Assembly (NCBI GenBank): GCA_030248195.1
Contig: JASAND010028288.1
Span: 1-64,000, forward strand
Origin: Trissonchulus latispiculum
Taxonomy: Eukaryota; Nematoda; Enoplea; Enoplida; Ironidae
Direction: 5' to 3'
Length of the DNA stretch: 64,000 nucleotides
This document shows positions 22,263 to 34,511 of this stretch, piece after piece. Position 1 is the stretch's first letter; every line of letters begins with the position of its first letter. Position numbers and translations under genes: made by a program. The notes under the pieces were generated by a model, which was not told where the DNA came from, did no database searches, and worked only from the letters and a program-made list of their open reading frames with translations.

Positions 22263-22890
22263 GTAGATGGGGGGGACAAAAATTTTGCCTTGGTCCCCCC
22301 TTATGGTTCGAAAAAATTTTTTGTCTCCGATTTGGCTGAAAACTTGCCCCTAGGGTAAATCGAGGTCGCTGATTTCAAAAATCAAATCGAGAGATCGATC
22401 CGATCGATCTATCGATCAGTAGAATCGATCGATCAAAATCGATCAAAAAATTTTTTGTCTCCGATTTTCGCGAAAAGTTGCACCTAGGGTATAATTCGGG
22501 GGTGCTGATTCCGAATCTGCAATCGAAATTTCGTGAAAATCGATCGTTCGACCTTAAAAATCGATTTTTATCGATTTTTTAAAAATTCGTCAATATATAA
22601 CTCGATTTTGGCAGCTCGTATCGAAATTTCGACTGCAGATTCGGAATCAGCACCCCCGAATTACCCTAGTGGCAACTTTTCGCGAAAATCGGAGACAAAA
22701 CATTTTTTGATCGATTTTGATTGATCGATCCTACTGATCGATAGATCGATTGGATCGATCTCTCGATTCGATTTTTGAAATCAGCGACCTCGATTTAGCC
22801 TAGGGGCAGGTTTTCAGCCAAATCGGAGACAAAAAATTTTTTCGAACCATAAGGGGGGACCAAGGCAAAATTTTTGTCCCCCCCATCTAC
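22263..22890. mobile_element. near-perfect palindromic element, 628 bp
   Basis: Each arm of about 290 bp is an almost exact reverse complement of the other, centred near 22577. The ends are GTAGATGGGGGGGACAAA and its complement. Both arms hold a GATCGATCGATC-rich block and GTCTCCGATTT. This is a MITE or foldback; the high arm identity suggests recent origin or gene conversion. Confidence 0.85.
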
Positions 22891-23678
22891 CTACATAAGT
22901 GCCAACAATTTTGCGCAAAGGCAGTTTTGAACTATGTATATAGTGGAAAACAAAACATAGCTGATACAATACAACGCTTTAGCATCAACATCAATCAACA
23001 ACAAACAACCATAAAGTTTTGGACTAAACTCAAATAAGCAACTGTACACACAAGGCGGGGGTCTGGGGGCGGCAGCCCCCACCAAAAATTAGGAGAATTT
23101 TAAAATTTTTGACTCCAAATCGCATTTTTTAAGCATATTTTGGCTCAAATTTTTGCGTACTGTGGCGCAACGGTCCAAAATTTTTTGCGTATTTCAGAAA
23201 AAAATTGCGTAATTTCGCAGTTTGTGGCGCAAAAAAACCCAGGCAGACAAAATTGAGTCAAAATTTGAGTCAAAATTAGTAAAAATTCGAAATTTTTTGC
23301 AAAAATTCGAAGTTTTTGCCAAAAAATCTAAGTTTTTCGACTAAATGAGCAAAAATGAAGAAATATTGTTGATTTTTAGTTGGAAATAACGTTTTTTCGT
23401 TGGAAATAACGCGAATTTTTTTCTGAATTTTTGACCGAAAATTTTTACCCCCCCCCCAAATTCGATTTTTCCGGACCCCACCCCACCTCGAACCGGCTGA
23501 CCCCACCCACCCTAATTTCGGCTACCCCCTCCCCCAACGATTTCTCAAGGTACACCTATGCTCCGGTACCCACACCCCCGTTGCGCAGTTTGTGGGTTTA
23601 CGGTCCCATTCAGGCCATTTACATAGTTTTTACTATGCTGTATGCATAGTTTCACCAGGGGGGGGGGGGGGTTGGGGG
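22891..23678. other. no gene; repeat fragments with G/C tracts
   Basis: Contains GTGGCGCAA-type blocks, also seen at 19845-19895, C-rich tracts, and a GGTACACCTATG end at about 23550-23561 matching the hAT-like family at 20046. Its left end was not located. Confidence 0.35.
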
Positions 23679-24217
23679 CATAGGTGTAATTGGGGGGGTT
23701 TTTTTAACCCCCCCCCCCAGCCATTTTTTCAAACCCCCCCCCCCAGAAATTTTTGGGGGCCCCCGGCCCCCCCCCAACTGGGGGGGGGGGGTAGTCGCGC
23801 CGAAGGCGCGAAAATTGGGCAAAAATTGGGCATTTTTAGGGCAAATTTTGCAAAATTTTTCAAAAAAGTCCAAATTTTTGGCTTCACTTGTTTATTATCG
23901 CGAGAAATACACGTTTATAACGGTTTTATGGTCTTCTAGACTCAATATTGACCTTATTCTGGACTCAGAAACATGTTGGCAATAAAGTTTTCGAGTTTAA
24001 AAACACTGTCTAATGTTAAAATTACTTAATGATTTCATGTTTTTCGGCATTAGCAATGGCTGAAAATGCGATTTTTGACATAAAAATAGAAAAAATTTTT
24101 TGGGGGAGGTTTGGGGGGGGTCGTGGGGGGGGGGGTTTGGGAAGGTCTAAAAAGGGGGCCCCCCCAAAATTCGGGGGAAGGGGGGCCCCCCCAACCCCAA
24201 ACCCCGTTACACCTCTG
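23679..24217 (+). mobile_element. hAT-like MITE, family F copy 3
   Basis: The ends CATAGGTGTAATTGGGG and CCCCGTTACACCTCTG are flanked by GTTGGGGG (23671-23678) and GTGGGGGG (24218-24225), an 8-bp duplication with one mismatch. It is the most complete copy of the family shared with 9704-10185 and 10200-10515. Confidence 0.7.
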
Positions 24218-24331
24218 GTGGGGGGGGTACCCCCACCCAACCCCCCCCCAACCATTTTTGGAGCCAAAAAGTTAGCTAAATTTTGCCCAAATATGGTCAT
24301 TTTTTGAAAAATTTGTCTCAAATTATGACTT

Positions 24332-24578
24332 AAAATCGCTTTAAAACTGCGTATAAACGCCTAAAACTGTCAAAACAAGCCCTGTTTTCTCGAAAAAAGC
24401 ATTAAAATACAGAAAATTTTGCATTTTTAGGCCATTTTTTGGATTTTTTGAGGTTCCAATTTGGGGGGGGGGGGTTCGGGGGGGGTACCCCATTACATTT
24501 CGCGGGTCGACCACCAAATTTCCATAGCTTACCCCTCCCCCAACCAAAATTTCCAGGGAAACTATATATACTATGCCC
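24332..24578. repeat. interspersed repeat, copy H2
   Basis: Second copy of the repeat described at 9367-9590, same orientation, sharing the CCACCAAATTTCCATAGC block and the G-rich tract. Confidence 0.7.
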
Positions 24579-27382
24579 TTCCAATTGCCCACCTGTGACA
24601 CAATCCCATTCAGACCTAACGACCCCACCTCGATCTACACATGACAATCTGGACAAAAAATATATAATTTAAAATAAATATCTCACGGGTTTCAAAAAGC
24701 TAATCGCGTCCAAACAAAATCTATGTGTGATCAAATGAAGGATTTTACTAACATAATTTTGAAGATATAGTAATCTGGCTCCGCCGGCATGAAGTTAGCT
24801 CCTAAGTCCAGTTTTTGCAAATATCTCTGTACTTTACCGTGAACAAACGTTACCTTTGCGTGGAACAAACATGATCAAACACGACCAAACATTTGACTCC
24901 AGTCAGTGATTCGTTCACGAATTGGCGCGGCCAAGTTAACGGAAGTACTCTTTCCACCTTATGTGAGATCACCAACATTTCGGCTCAAAAAACCAGACAG
25001 CTAGCACAAATAGTGATGAAATTTCAAAATCCAGTCTGCGCTGTGTGACCTAGGCGTGACCAAATGAGGGACGACTGTGATCAAACGTAACAGTTGTAAC
25101 GCAGTAATAAGTTTTCAAAAATGTGAAGAGGGGGAGGGACGCAAGAGGTTGGAGGCTATATATGCTTGGAAACCGGAAATAGATCTGACCATGATCAAAC
25201 AAAGCAATGGCGCGTTCAAACGTGATCAAGCACACTGTTTTGTTTATGAGTAGGAATGGTTTGATCACGATGTGTGGACCAACTTCAAGAATCAGCCATA
25301 TTTAAACCATCCGTAGCTTTTGTAGACATCACGTACGGAAGAGATATGCACACCGTCAAGCTCTTTTTTTGTTCTTTCACATACAGGAGTCAAATAAATA
25401 TTGTCTAATGCTTAACAAAATTTGGATTTTTCGCATGTTTTTAAAATTTGCATTTTCAAGAGTTCGTTATGTTATAAAACTTTTCAACTAGTCATGGAGA
25501 TTTCGAAAGATACCCATATTATGACGATTAGTAGAGTTTCTACAATCTGAAAATTGTAAAAGTGAAAAATTCCGGAAATTGGTTGCATTTTCAGGCAAAG
25601 ATTCTAAGAGCAAGAATATGTAGCTCTACCAGCTCAGCATTTTGATTGCGATAAAGTTCGCGAGATTTTAAAAATTTAATGTGAAGAAACTCCAAAATTC
25701 CGAGCTTTCTCTGATTTTTGAAATCTCGAGTTTTTGTAATTTTAAAATATATAAATTGTTGTGGTTTACTCCAAAGTTTACGCTGCTATAAAGGGACAAA
25801 ATTTGTACACACATTTTTGGTGGTGCAGTTGGGTGCTGTGGAAAAAGAGTAATTAAATCAGTTCTTCCCCACAGAATGTACAAAAGCCGCTATTTTGTAT
25901 TCACTTGATTTCTCTGTTCAACTCCTATTCTCAATCCTAGTTACAGATGACCTATCTGTAACCAGGAAGAGACTATCTGTAGCCGGCACTAGGGTTATCT
26001 GCAGCTAAGATTAATGTTTAGCTAACTTCGCTAATAATGCAGATAAATAGCTGGTAATTAGAGAATGTGGGACACACTTTTAACTACAGATAACCGTCTA
26101 AGCCGAGTTACAGGTAGATTTATTTGCAACTAAGTTTTACATGAAAGCTAAAGACTGTACACGCATCCAATTCTAGCAGACTTGGCAGTTCCACCAGTTT
26201 CTAGTCGGTAGGGGATACCTGGGCACTCCATCGAGGTGTCAGTTGTTATATACGGTGGCCACAGGCTGATGAAAGTACGAATCTTGCCAAACTCTTCGTT
26301 ATTATGTACTCTTGATATAAATAAGCAGGAGCATCTCATAATGCTATCAATAACCAGCTTTGGCTGGCTTCTTTTCCTATTTTCTGGACTGTTGAGTGTA
26401 TTTTCAACTCTGTGTTTTTGACAGTGCTTGTGGAGATTAAAATAACTTCTGAATTCAGATTGGATGATGTGACACGCAACATCTTTTGGTCTGATCCGAA
26501 CTAAAATTGTCCATGATAAATATTACCTGAAGTCGACGGCAAAACATGTTTAATAATTTTATACCTGCCTACCACAAATAACACACCTTATTTCCTACGT
26601 TGCGTGCATTCACTTTTGTAAGACTTTATCTGTTGATGGCTTTTCGCTTAGCCAGGCAAACCTGTTCCATTTCAGGTCAAATATTTGCTTAACGATAAAT
26701 ACTTTGTTCAAACATGGCTCGTAGCAGATGACGACTTTGACTTTGAGTTAAAAAAGCCCTTATATACCTAATAGGTGCACCAAAACCGGCTTAGAGCTTC
26801 GCTGATAAAACATGATATATAGGCTTGATGACTATTTCAATGGGAATTCCTATCATTGTTCTTTCGTACGAATAGTTTATTACATGTTTTGCTTCAGCTT
26901 TTCCTTTCAGTGTTGTAGTTTAGTCTTCTACCTATTTTTTTGTAAAGGGTGATGCTACAGTTTGGGTAACTTTGAAAAAGTTTAGAAAGGGCATTAAACG
27001 AGCCATGCTATGCTCTTAACGTGGGAGGGGTTAGGAAGAATCCACTCAGGACCCGAGTACCCCAGAATCCAGTCTCTCTGTTTTTAGCCAAATTTTGGGC
27101 TGTGTGAACTTTGTAAGTATATTTGAGATAATGGCGATCACTCAAGAACAGTCAACTATGTTTATAGTCATTCTGTGCAGAAAGATGAGTTGGTCATACT
27201 ATTGCAGAGTGCTGGGGGTAATGCATTTGGGCAAGGTTTACTCAATTAGATCGAGCCACCGAGTTTCTGCGTTGAAGTCGAAAGCACTAACTACTCGGCT
27301 ACAAATCTAGATTCTGGTGTACTTCATTGATTTCAACAGGAAATCTTGATATTTAAATACCTATGTTAAGATCAGACCTAAA
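24579..27382. other. no gene recognised
   Basis: Several GATCAAAC/GTTTGATC motifs cluster between 24720 and 25265. Another cluster of TATCTGTAGCC-like words and their complements lies at 25940-26120 and may be a decayed MITE. No open frame here has a recognisable motif. Confidence 0.35.
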
Positions 27383-28077
27383 CTAAAGTCTGACCAAAAA
27401 TGTAGAAAGTGAATTTGTTTTCTTTGTATCTCAAAAACGCTTCAAGATAGCTACCACAATGTATATATTCTCGGAACTGGACTGATAAGATCTTTCTTTT
27501 CGTGAAAATTGTTTTGAAATTTCCCGTTCAATTTCAAAGGGCGCCGCTTTTATATATATGTCCAGAAAGATTGGTACATGGTACTACTGCGATTTCTTTA
27601 GGAAACATTTCCCCTTGCCTGAAAGTCCTACACAGTAAATTTCAACTTTTTTGGTTAGAAATTGCCTGAGTTATTCCCATTTTTCCGACTTTGAAAATCC
27701 TTTGATCTCTGGATGGAAAAGTTTTTCCCTGAGCGAGTCATGAGTAGTAGCCAGTCAAAGTCGAAAAAGCGGCAAAGATCAAAGGATTTTTAAAATCGGA
27801 AAAATGGAATAACTCACGCAATTTCTAACCAAAAAAGTTGAAATTTGCTGTGTAGGACTTTCAGGCAAGGTTAAAAGTTTCCTGAAGAAATCGCGGTAGT
27901 ACCATGTACCAATCTTTCTGGACATATATATAAAAGAGGCGCCCTTGAACGGGAAATTTCAAAAAAATTTTCACGGAAAGAAAGATCTCATCAGTCCGGT
28001 TCAGAGAATATTTTTGAAGCGTTTTTGAGATATAAAGAAAACAATTTCGCTTTCTACATTTTTTGGTCAGACTTTAG
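27383..28077. mobile_element. long inverted-repeat element, 695 bp
   Basis: CTAAAGTCTGACC at the left matches GGTCAGACTTTAG at the right. Arms of about 310 bp mirror each other throughout: GTACATGGTACTAC, ATATATATGTCCAGAAAGATT, CTAACCAAAAAAGTTGAAAT and others. A short unpaired loop lies near 27715-27765. No clear target duplication. Confidence 0.8.
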
Positions 28078-28451
28078 AAAACCTTGAAGCGATTTAACAT
28101 AGCGTTATTAACAAATCCAATGAAACGTAAGGTTGAACCTGCCTTTTGCTGAAGCGTCAGACATCTCTGTGCTACGTATTTGCTCTGTGTATTCCTCATT
28201 TATGTTGAGCGGCTGCCATAAAATCATACAATCTTCGACCAAAATAGCGCACTAACATAATTGCAACACAAAATTTCATTCTGTTGCACTGCCTAAGCCG
28301 AACCGAAGAAAACGCTAAAATTTTTTGATGTTGCTTTATCCCGTTTAGTTTTATAGATGATCCTATTGCCTAATAGAGATTACCTAATTGCAACACAGTT
28401 GAAAGAAACAAGAAACTTCGCTATTTAAATTTCTCCTGTTGGCTTAGTAAA

Positions 28452-28937
28452 ATGACTTCACAAACTGTGCGAGACAATCCGGTAGGAAATCGACGGCCTT
28501 TCAGCATAACCTTAAGATCAGATACTTATCGAGAAGCCATCAACAGGAATCCCGATCCAGGCAGAGAAAGAGGAAATGATCAACTGAACGGATCGTCCGC
28601 TTCCATTTCGTCTGGTCGAATGCTCACTTCGCCGAAAAGTGTCGGGAGTAGCGGCGGATCGAATCCCGTACTGGCCCAAAAACTACGTAAAGGAATGCCC
28701 AGTATGCAGACAATTTTAATGGTTTCTGGTCTACTTATTGTAGGACTTATGCTAATATTTAGCGGAGTGATTTTGTTGGCAACAGAGAACAATCGACAGC
28801 ATCAGGAATTTGTAATAGCAGGATGCCTTTTTCTTGCACTAGGAGTGACAATGGTGATTGTTTGTGCTGTTCTGCAAAGGAAAAATTTCTTACGAAATAT
28901 TGACATGTTGCAGAATCAGTTATTTGTGGGAAATTAA
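28452..28937 (+). CDS. small protein with two membrane segments, function unknown
   Basis: A single open frame of 161 codons, ATG in AAAATGA context. Residues 1-80 are polar, rich in Arg, Ser, Asn and Gly, and probably disordered. About residues 85-110 (TILMVSGLLIVGLMLIFSGV) and 122-146 (VIAGCLFLALGVTMVIVCAV) are strongly hydrophobic and look like a transmembrane hairpin with a short loop and a positively charged QRKN stop. An ATTAAA lies about 20 bases after the stop. The topology resembles small two-TM vertebrate proteins such as PIRT or TMEM families, but I do not recognise an orthologue. It lies between repeats with no neighbours. It is the best non-repeat coding candidate after RNASEH1; additional exons cannot be excluded. 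Confidence 0.6.
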   Translation: MTSQTVRDNPVGNRRPFSITLRSDTYREAINRNPDPGRERGNDQLNGSSASISSGRMLTSPKSVGSSGGSNPVLAQKLRKGMPSMQTILMVSGLLIVGLMLIFSGVILLATENNRQHQEFVIAGCLFLALGVTMVIVCAVLQRKNFLRNIDMLQNQLFVGN

Positions 28938-30050
28938 AATATTTTATAAATGAAATACATTAAACAAATTTTGCAACATATAAATCCTGCAACGTTGCGT
29001 ATGAGTATTGAGTATTATGCTAATCAGAGTACATACAACCAACATATTCTCTGTCAAATTCGTGGCCGTGGAGAGTTTTATAAATTTTATTGCCCATACG
29101 GTAAATTTTAACGAGTTTTAAAAACTTTAAAACTAATTTTTACCTCAACGTTGTGGTCTTACTTGATGCTGAAATCGTGTTCAATTTTCATTCTTTAAAA
29201 ATTAAACATTTTAAAGGTCTAAAATAAAATTCTAGTTTCAAGGTTTCGCACTTTAACATTTCCGGAGTATTTGGTGCATAAATTTCCCAGATTCATCCTT
29301 GTCTGAAGGTTTTTTGGTGGACTCGAAACAATGACAACTTTTCTCACTGCCTACATTTATTTAATACGGAATACCTCAACTTTGAGGTAAAATCGGCTCG
29401 ACAACCGTACGATTTACCACTTTAATTTTAAAAGCTCATTATACTGTTGGCACAATAAAAAAAATAAAATCAGCGAAATCGGAGAAAAGAAAACGATTGC
29501 ATGACATCTATCGCAAATTTTCTAATGTGGTAAGCAATAGGCAAACGCCGGTGATTGTTCGCGGCTCGTTTTAGTGCAACGCTGAAACGACAAGATTTAT
29601 TGCGAGCGGAAAATGTGACTACTTTCGCGCAAAAATTTTGGAAATTTGTAAAATCTCATTCATCTCAAAATTCTGAGACTTCTATGATACAAACTCAGGA
29701 CGACATGCTGTCAAGTAACTTAGAAATAGCGGAAGAGATGGCTTATTTATGTACAGTATTTCTGTATTTCTCATTAATTATTTGACAATTTTGCTTTCCT
29801 AAAATAACTAGCTGTCGACTTAGTTCGAGTTCATTTTCATTGTACTTAAACAGTATCTAACTTTATCTAAGTATTTAACAAAGCATTTGTTAGAATTAAA
29901 ACCAAAGCTTAGGATCTCAGATGAAATTCCTCAGTGGTTTATGGTAGCTTTTTCTCGTGAGTTAGCTTATCCCCTCTTCAGGACTTTAACTGCTCTTTCA
30001 ATCAGAAGATACTTCCCCAAAGTGGGAAAATCTCCGTACATAAAAAGTCT
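28938..30050. other. no gene recognised
   Basis: AT-rich. The open frame at about 29555-29785 shows no recognisable motif. Repeats were not identified. Confidence 0.35.
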
Positions 30051-30057
30051 TCTAAGC

Positions 30058-30450
30058 ATGTTGTAAACCACTGCAGACCTATTAATCTGCTATATTCTTG
30101 TACTAAAACTACGGAATGTATCATTGATGATGAATGAACTGATTGATTACCTAGAATCCAAAAGTTTGCTCCCTCTTAGTCCTAACGAACATGGGTTTAG
30201 GTCAAAAAGATCTACCATGAGTCAACACTGTATCACTGGGCACGTGAAATTGATATCAGGAATATTGTTGATTATGTGGCCAAAGTTTTGGACTAGAGGA
30301 CATGATTACAAAGTAGTAGCTAACCACGTTAATTCAGATATAAGAAACTACTTGTTAGTGAGGTGGTTAGATATTGGAATAGCCTCCCGGAAAATCATTT
30401 CTTGCACTTTAGTTTCGTCTGTCAAAATCGAATCGCAAACTTAAGATTTA
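30058..30450 (+). pseudogene. decayed LINE reverse transcriptase fragments
   Basis: A CRPINLL motif (30071-30095 region) corresponds to the YRPISLL signature of non-LTR reverse transcriptases. It is followed, after a frame change, by ELIDYLESKSLLPLSPNEHG with FRSKRST, which match the next conserved block. Further on, VVRYWNSLPENH (about 30360-30400) matches the typical C-terminal WN-x-LP block. The catalytic palm between them is missing, so this is an internally deleted, frameshifted relic. Confidence 0.65.
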
Positions 30451-30479
30451 ACCTCATGCTGGCGGTCGGGTGTCAGCAG

Positions 30480-31801
30480 TCGAAAATCAGTCCATCTTGG
30501 CCGCTGTCAGTCAAAATTATAGTAAATGCTCTTCAGTATATGTTGATTCAATGTATCTGTCTTTCTCGTATTTTAGCTTAAGTTGGTTTACAATTTTGTT
30601 TTTTTTGGCTGACATTGAATATCTAATAAAACCGTTAATAGAAAATAGATAATTAATAAAAACTAAAAAATGAGCTATACTAAATTGCTTTAGGAAGCAT
30701 CTTTCTAGCTTTTTTCTATCGCGAGATATAGCTAATTTCCTTAGTTTGGCGTGAAAATTAGCCATTTTGCTGAAATCGAATAGTTCTTTATTTCTTGAGC
30801 TACACAAGCCATGAAATTAAACTAGACTACAGATTCAAAGGTTTCAAAGTGGCGAATTTCTCTAGGCATGGCCATCTTCCTAATATGCCGCAAGCCGTTA
30901 TTATTAAAAATGCAAATTATAAAAACTTGTCCGCTGGGAGCTGCACGCTGTCATGGTTCGATGTTCGATCACCCGTGCGGAAGATTTTGCTGGATCTGGA
31001 TGTAAGTATCAAAAGGCAGCAGTTCTGGTGTTCAGACACTATACATGCGCTTAAATTTGAATAAGCAGGTACAGGCGGCCGGTTTGTGTGTTCGCGGATC
31101 GCTGTCATGAGCTGCGGCTGCTGGCTGGGCGCGGGCCGGAGAAAGCGGCTAGCATAAACTTTATTTTGCACGCTATAGCCTGATCCTTCCCCTGTAAAAC
31201 CTCGCTTACTTATATGAGTAGACGATTAATATGAAAAATAATGCTAATTTTAATATTACTTCATATAATTTCTAATATCAATATGTGAATCTATGAATTA
31301 ATTTATTTGTAAGTGCAAGCAACACGACAGCCGACTAATTAATTTTACATTTAAATTCCCAAGATTATCCTTAATATATACTTTAGTTCATTTTAATTCA
31401 AATCAAGGCTGGTCTCGAATTTGCAATTAATTGATCAGTTCGTCAGCACAAAACTGCTTCGGAATATATACTTTGAGCGCATAATTTGGTGTCGATCGAT
31501 ATCCGTAGCGGTGTGAATTATTTCGGTCAGTCTAAGCGTTATTTTCATCTGAAACTATAAAGTGTACTGCTAACTTCACGACAAATTCATATTTTCGTCA
31601 TTTTCACTTGAATTTCTAAAATGTAAGGCTAACTTCACTACCGATCAAACTAAATTATTACGTCTATGTATGGTCCAAGGCCGGACTAGCTAATTTTCAC
31701 TTTTGATTCAAAATCGGGCGCGCAGTGCAGTTAGGTGTGAACTTTCATCAAAGGCGGTCGGGGCTTTGTACTACTTTTACGCTCCGCTGGGTTTAATTTG
31801 T
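30480..31801. other. no gene recognised
   Basis: Left flank of the giant retroelement. Short open frames only. GC content is low compared with the element that follows. Confidence 0.35.
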
Positions 31802-32219
31802 TGTGGCGTCGTCTGACCCTTATCCATTGTGTGGGGGATTTCTCTTCTCAGGTTTGTACGGTCTTGTGTTCTTTTGCCTTAAATTTTGTTCTGGTGCCTT
31901 CGCTTCTTATTTCTTTTGGAATTTATAGTTAATTTGTGATTTCTTTGAATTGTTTTGGCATAATTTCGTTGCTAAAGTAAACTCGCCCATTTGTTAAAGT
32001 AAATTCGTATTTTAGTTAGGTCGTCTTTTTCTTGCTGTAGGTTAGGGTGATTGGAGCGAGTTGAATCTGACCTGTACACACTCTGTCGAACTCTTGCAAT
32101 CTTCTCAAATTTCCGGGAATTCGCTTGTCGGGGGTCACTCTCTAAGAGCGTACTTTCTACAGGTCTATTTCTGTGATTAAAATTGTTTGTCCAAAGATTT
32201 ATTCAACCTAATCTCTACA
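31802..32219 (+). repeat. candidate 5' LTR
   Basis: Begins TGTGGCGTCG and ends CTCTACA, giving TGT...ACA termini, and ends three bases before the primer-binding site. The right boundary is supported by the site. The left boundary is a guess because no second LTR exists in the window to compare. Confidence 0.35.
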
Positions 32220-32222
32220 AAC

Positions 32223-32240
32223 TGGCGACCGTTCTCAGGT
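32223..32240 (+). promoter_or_regulatory. tRNA primer-binding site
   Basis: TGGCGACCGTTCTCAGGT starts with TGG, the complement of a tRNA CCA end, immediately after the candidate LTR and before the first gag ATG (32239/32248). The implied tRNA ends in CGGTCGCCA. A similar TGGCGACCG word starts the insertion at 19376 on the other strand. Confidence 0.5.
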
Positions 32241-34511
32241 GAGCAGCATGTCAGATTCTTCTCGTCCGGTTACCCAGGCCTTTAAAAGAATTCGTGATGA
32301 AACCGTAAAATTATTTAGTGAATTACCGTCGCAACAGGCACCAGAACATGCTGATAGCTTTCTGAACAGAAATTTCTTGCAATTTTTGCCGGGGGGTCGT
32401 AGGTCGGGGGGAAATAGTCCTCCCCAAATTTTCAGAATCCCACTCCCACCCAAGTTCGGGGTGTCCCCCACCCCCACCTCCCCAAGTGGTTGTTTTGCCC
32501 CCCCCCCTCAGGCTCTATCCGGTGCGGCGGAGCTCCAGCTTAGCCAAGCCGGGGGTGAGTTCCCCCAAAATTCCCCCCAACCCCAGAGTCGAATTTTGGA
32601 ACCTCCCCCAAATCAGCGTTTGGAACCCCCCCACCCCCCAATTTTTCGGGGGGCAGTCAGACCGCCTACGGCACCTGTGGGGCGGCGGGGTCCTGTTATG
32701 CAGCAGCCAGAATCACGTTCTGAAGCTAGGGGGGTGGGTGCCAATTTTTCGGGAGCATTGCAGAATACTTGGGGGGCCCCAGTGGGTCCGGATAACTCGG
32801 TCTCTTGTCCTCATCTCGTCAAAATATGACCTCCCCCCACTCTGGCCCCGGAAAATTCTGAAATTTCGGGGGAGACCGCTGTTCGTGTGTTGGGGGGACC
32901 AGTGACGGGGCCCTCCCTAGCCGTTTCTCAGTTCGCTTTGCAAACTTCGGGGGCGGTGAATTCGGCACCTCGGGGGGGGGGGGGGTGATTTTCTGTCAGT
33001 TCAGCCGTCCGAAAATTCAAATTTTAGACGTAGTTTTGATAATTTTATTTCGCCTCGTTTTGACGTTGCTCAGAGTACAGCATTAGTCCGGGAAGCTATG
33101 TCGGGGGGTGGCCCGCCTGTTTCTCAGTCTCAGTTGAACCCTCCAGCCACGGAGAAAATTCAGCAAAGTTATGTGCAGGCGGGGGTTAACCTCCCCCAAA
33201 ATTTGGGTGCCGTTCACCCCTCCCAGTCGCTCTCCGGTGCGGTGGAGCCCCAGCTCGGCCAAGCCGGGGGCCAGGTCCCTCCCCCAAAATTTTCTCATTC
33301 TCAAAATTTTGCGGGTGCGGGAGACCAGGATGGGGAGTCTGTTTATAATTCGGCAGTTAGTCAGGGGTCGAGTTCGTCAGGATCGGAGGGATCCGACCCC
33401 CCATCCTCGGATTCGGTCATTTTTCAGGCTAACAGGCAACAACAGGCTAACTCCGGGGGTCTGCAACCGCAGGGAAATATGGGGCCCGGATTGGGCTATT
33501 ATCCCCCGCCCCTCCAGTCAGAAGCTCCGGTCTGGCCAGTCCCTTCCAGTACGGCCCAGAATGTGTGGTCTCGGGTCCTCCGCCCCACCGTTCTACGCAT
33601 TTGGGTGGTTTTTCTCTACCTCGTGATCAATACGGGAACACCATCCCGAACCGGGAAACAGCTCCGTCGCACCTGCTGCTCCAGAAGACACTGGTATGCA
33701 AGGGAGGAGCCTCTGCCCCCCGGGCCTATCACACTCGGCCACCCTCCCCCCACCGCTTCAGGTCCCTCCCCCGGCTACGCAGAATCCAGCATTGGTTTCG
33801 CCGGAGAAAGTGCCTCAAAGGACAGCCTTGGAACCATCGGACCCCCACTACTACCCTATCAGGCCACGTTCGTACGGGCAACATTTGTACGAGGGAGCCC
33901 AGGTTGCGGCCCCAGAGCAACATCAGCGTCAAAAATTGCCTCAGGTACGTTATCAGCCTCCAAATCAGTATTATCCGGAGGGTCAGTATTTCATACGTAC
34001 ACCGCCAAATTTTTATTACGACAGATTGGAGCAACAGGTGTACGAAAATTCAGTGATCCAGGAGCTGGACAAGCATCATTTATGGGAAGGCCAACATCAG
34101 AACCTCCCTCCGCTCCAGGTACCCCCGTACGTACCTCAACGGGCCCCATTGAATCCGTACTATCTGGAGGAGATGGTGGCTTCTCACACTCAGGCAGCTG
34201 ATTTTGTGGCAAAAAATTAATTGTCCTTCTAGCCCTCCGGAGCCCCGCCCATCTGCGGTCGCCCTCAGGGAGGCCAAGGGTGTGGTGCCGGCTCCCACCG
34301 GGGACGGTCGCCCTCAGGGAGGCCCACCCCCGGTGCAACAGGGTTCGGGCGCGGTGCCCCCCTCGGGTCCTCTCTATCAGCCACAACACTTTTACGTACA
34401 GCAGCCACCACCTCCTCCGCCTCCTCCGGGGCCCCCACCTCCCCCTCCTCCAGTTTTTGTTCCGGTTCCGTACCCGGTCGATCACGTCCGGAAAAGGCAA
34501 AGGCCCAAAAG
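32239..34511 (+). pseudogene. gag leader region, proline/glutamine-rich, frameshifted
   Basis: Successive open segments in changing frames (32239-32829, 33098-33600, 33565-34056, 33696-34220 and 34204-34542) together encode a low-complexity Pro, Gln, Ser and Gly-rich region. It includes polyproline runs near 34410-34455. The first segment starts near the PBS with an ATG and a short helical N terminus (AFKRIRDETVKLFSEL). A repeat unit SGAxExQLxQAGG occurs at about 32517 and 33235. No catalytic domain. It would precede the capsid in an intact element. Confidence 0.6.

Noticed and set aside
9464..24656. Many Pro/Gly-rich open frames in the G/C-tract region
   Set aside because: They are translations of homopolymer runs and transposon ends. 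Similar peptides at 9.5 and 24.5 kb reflect a shared DNA repeat, not coding conservation.
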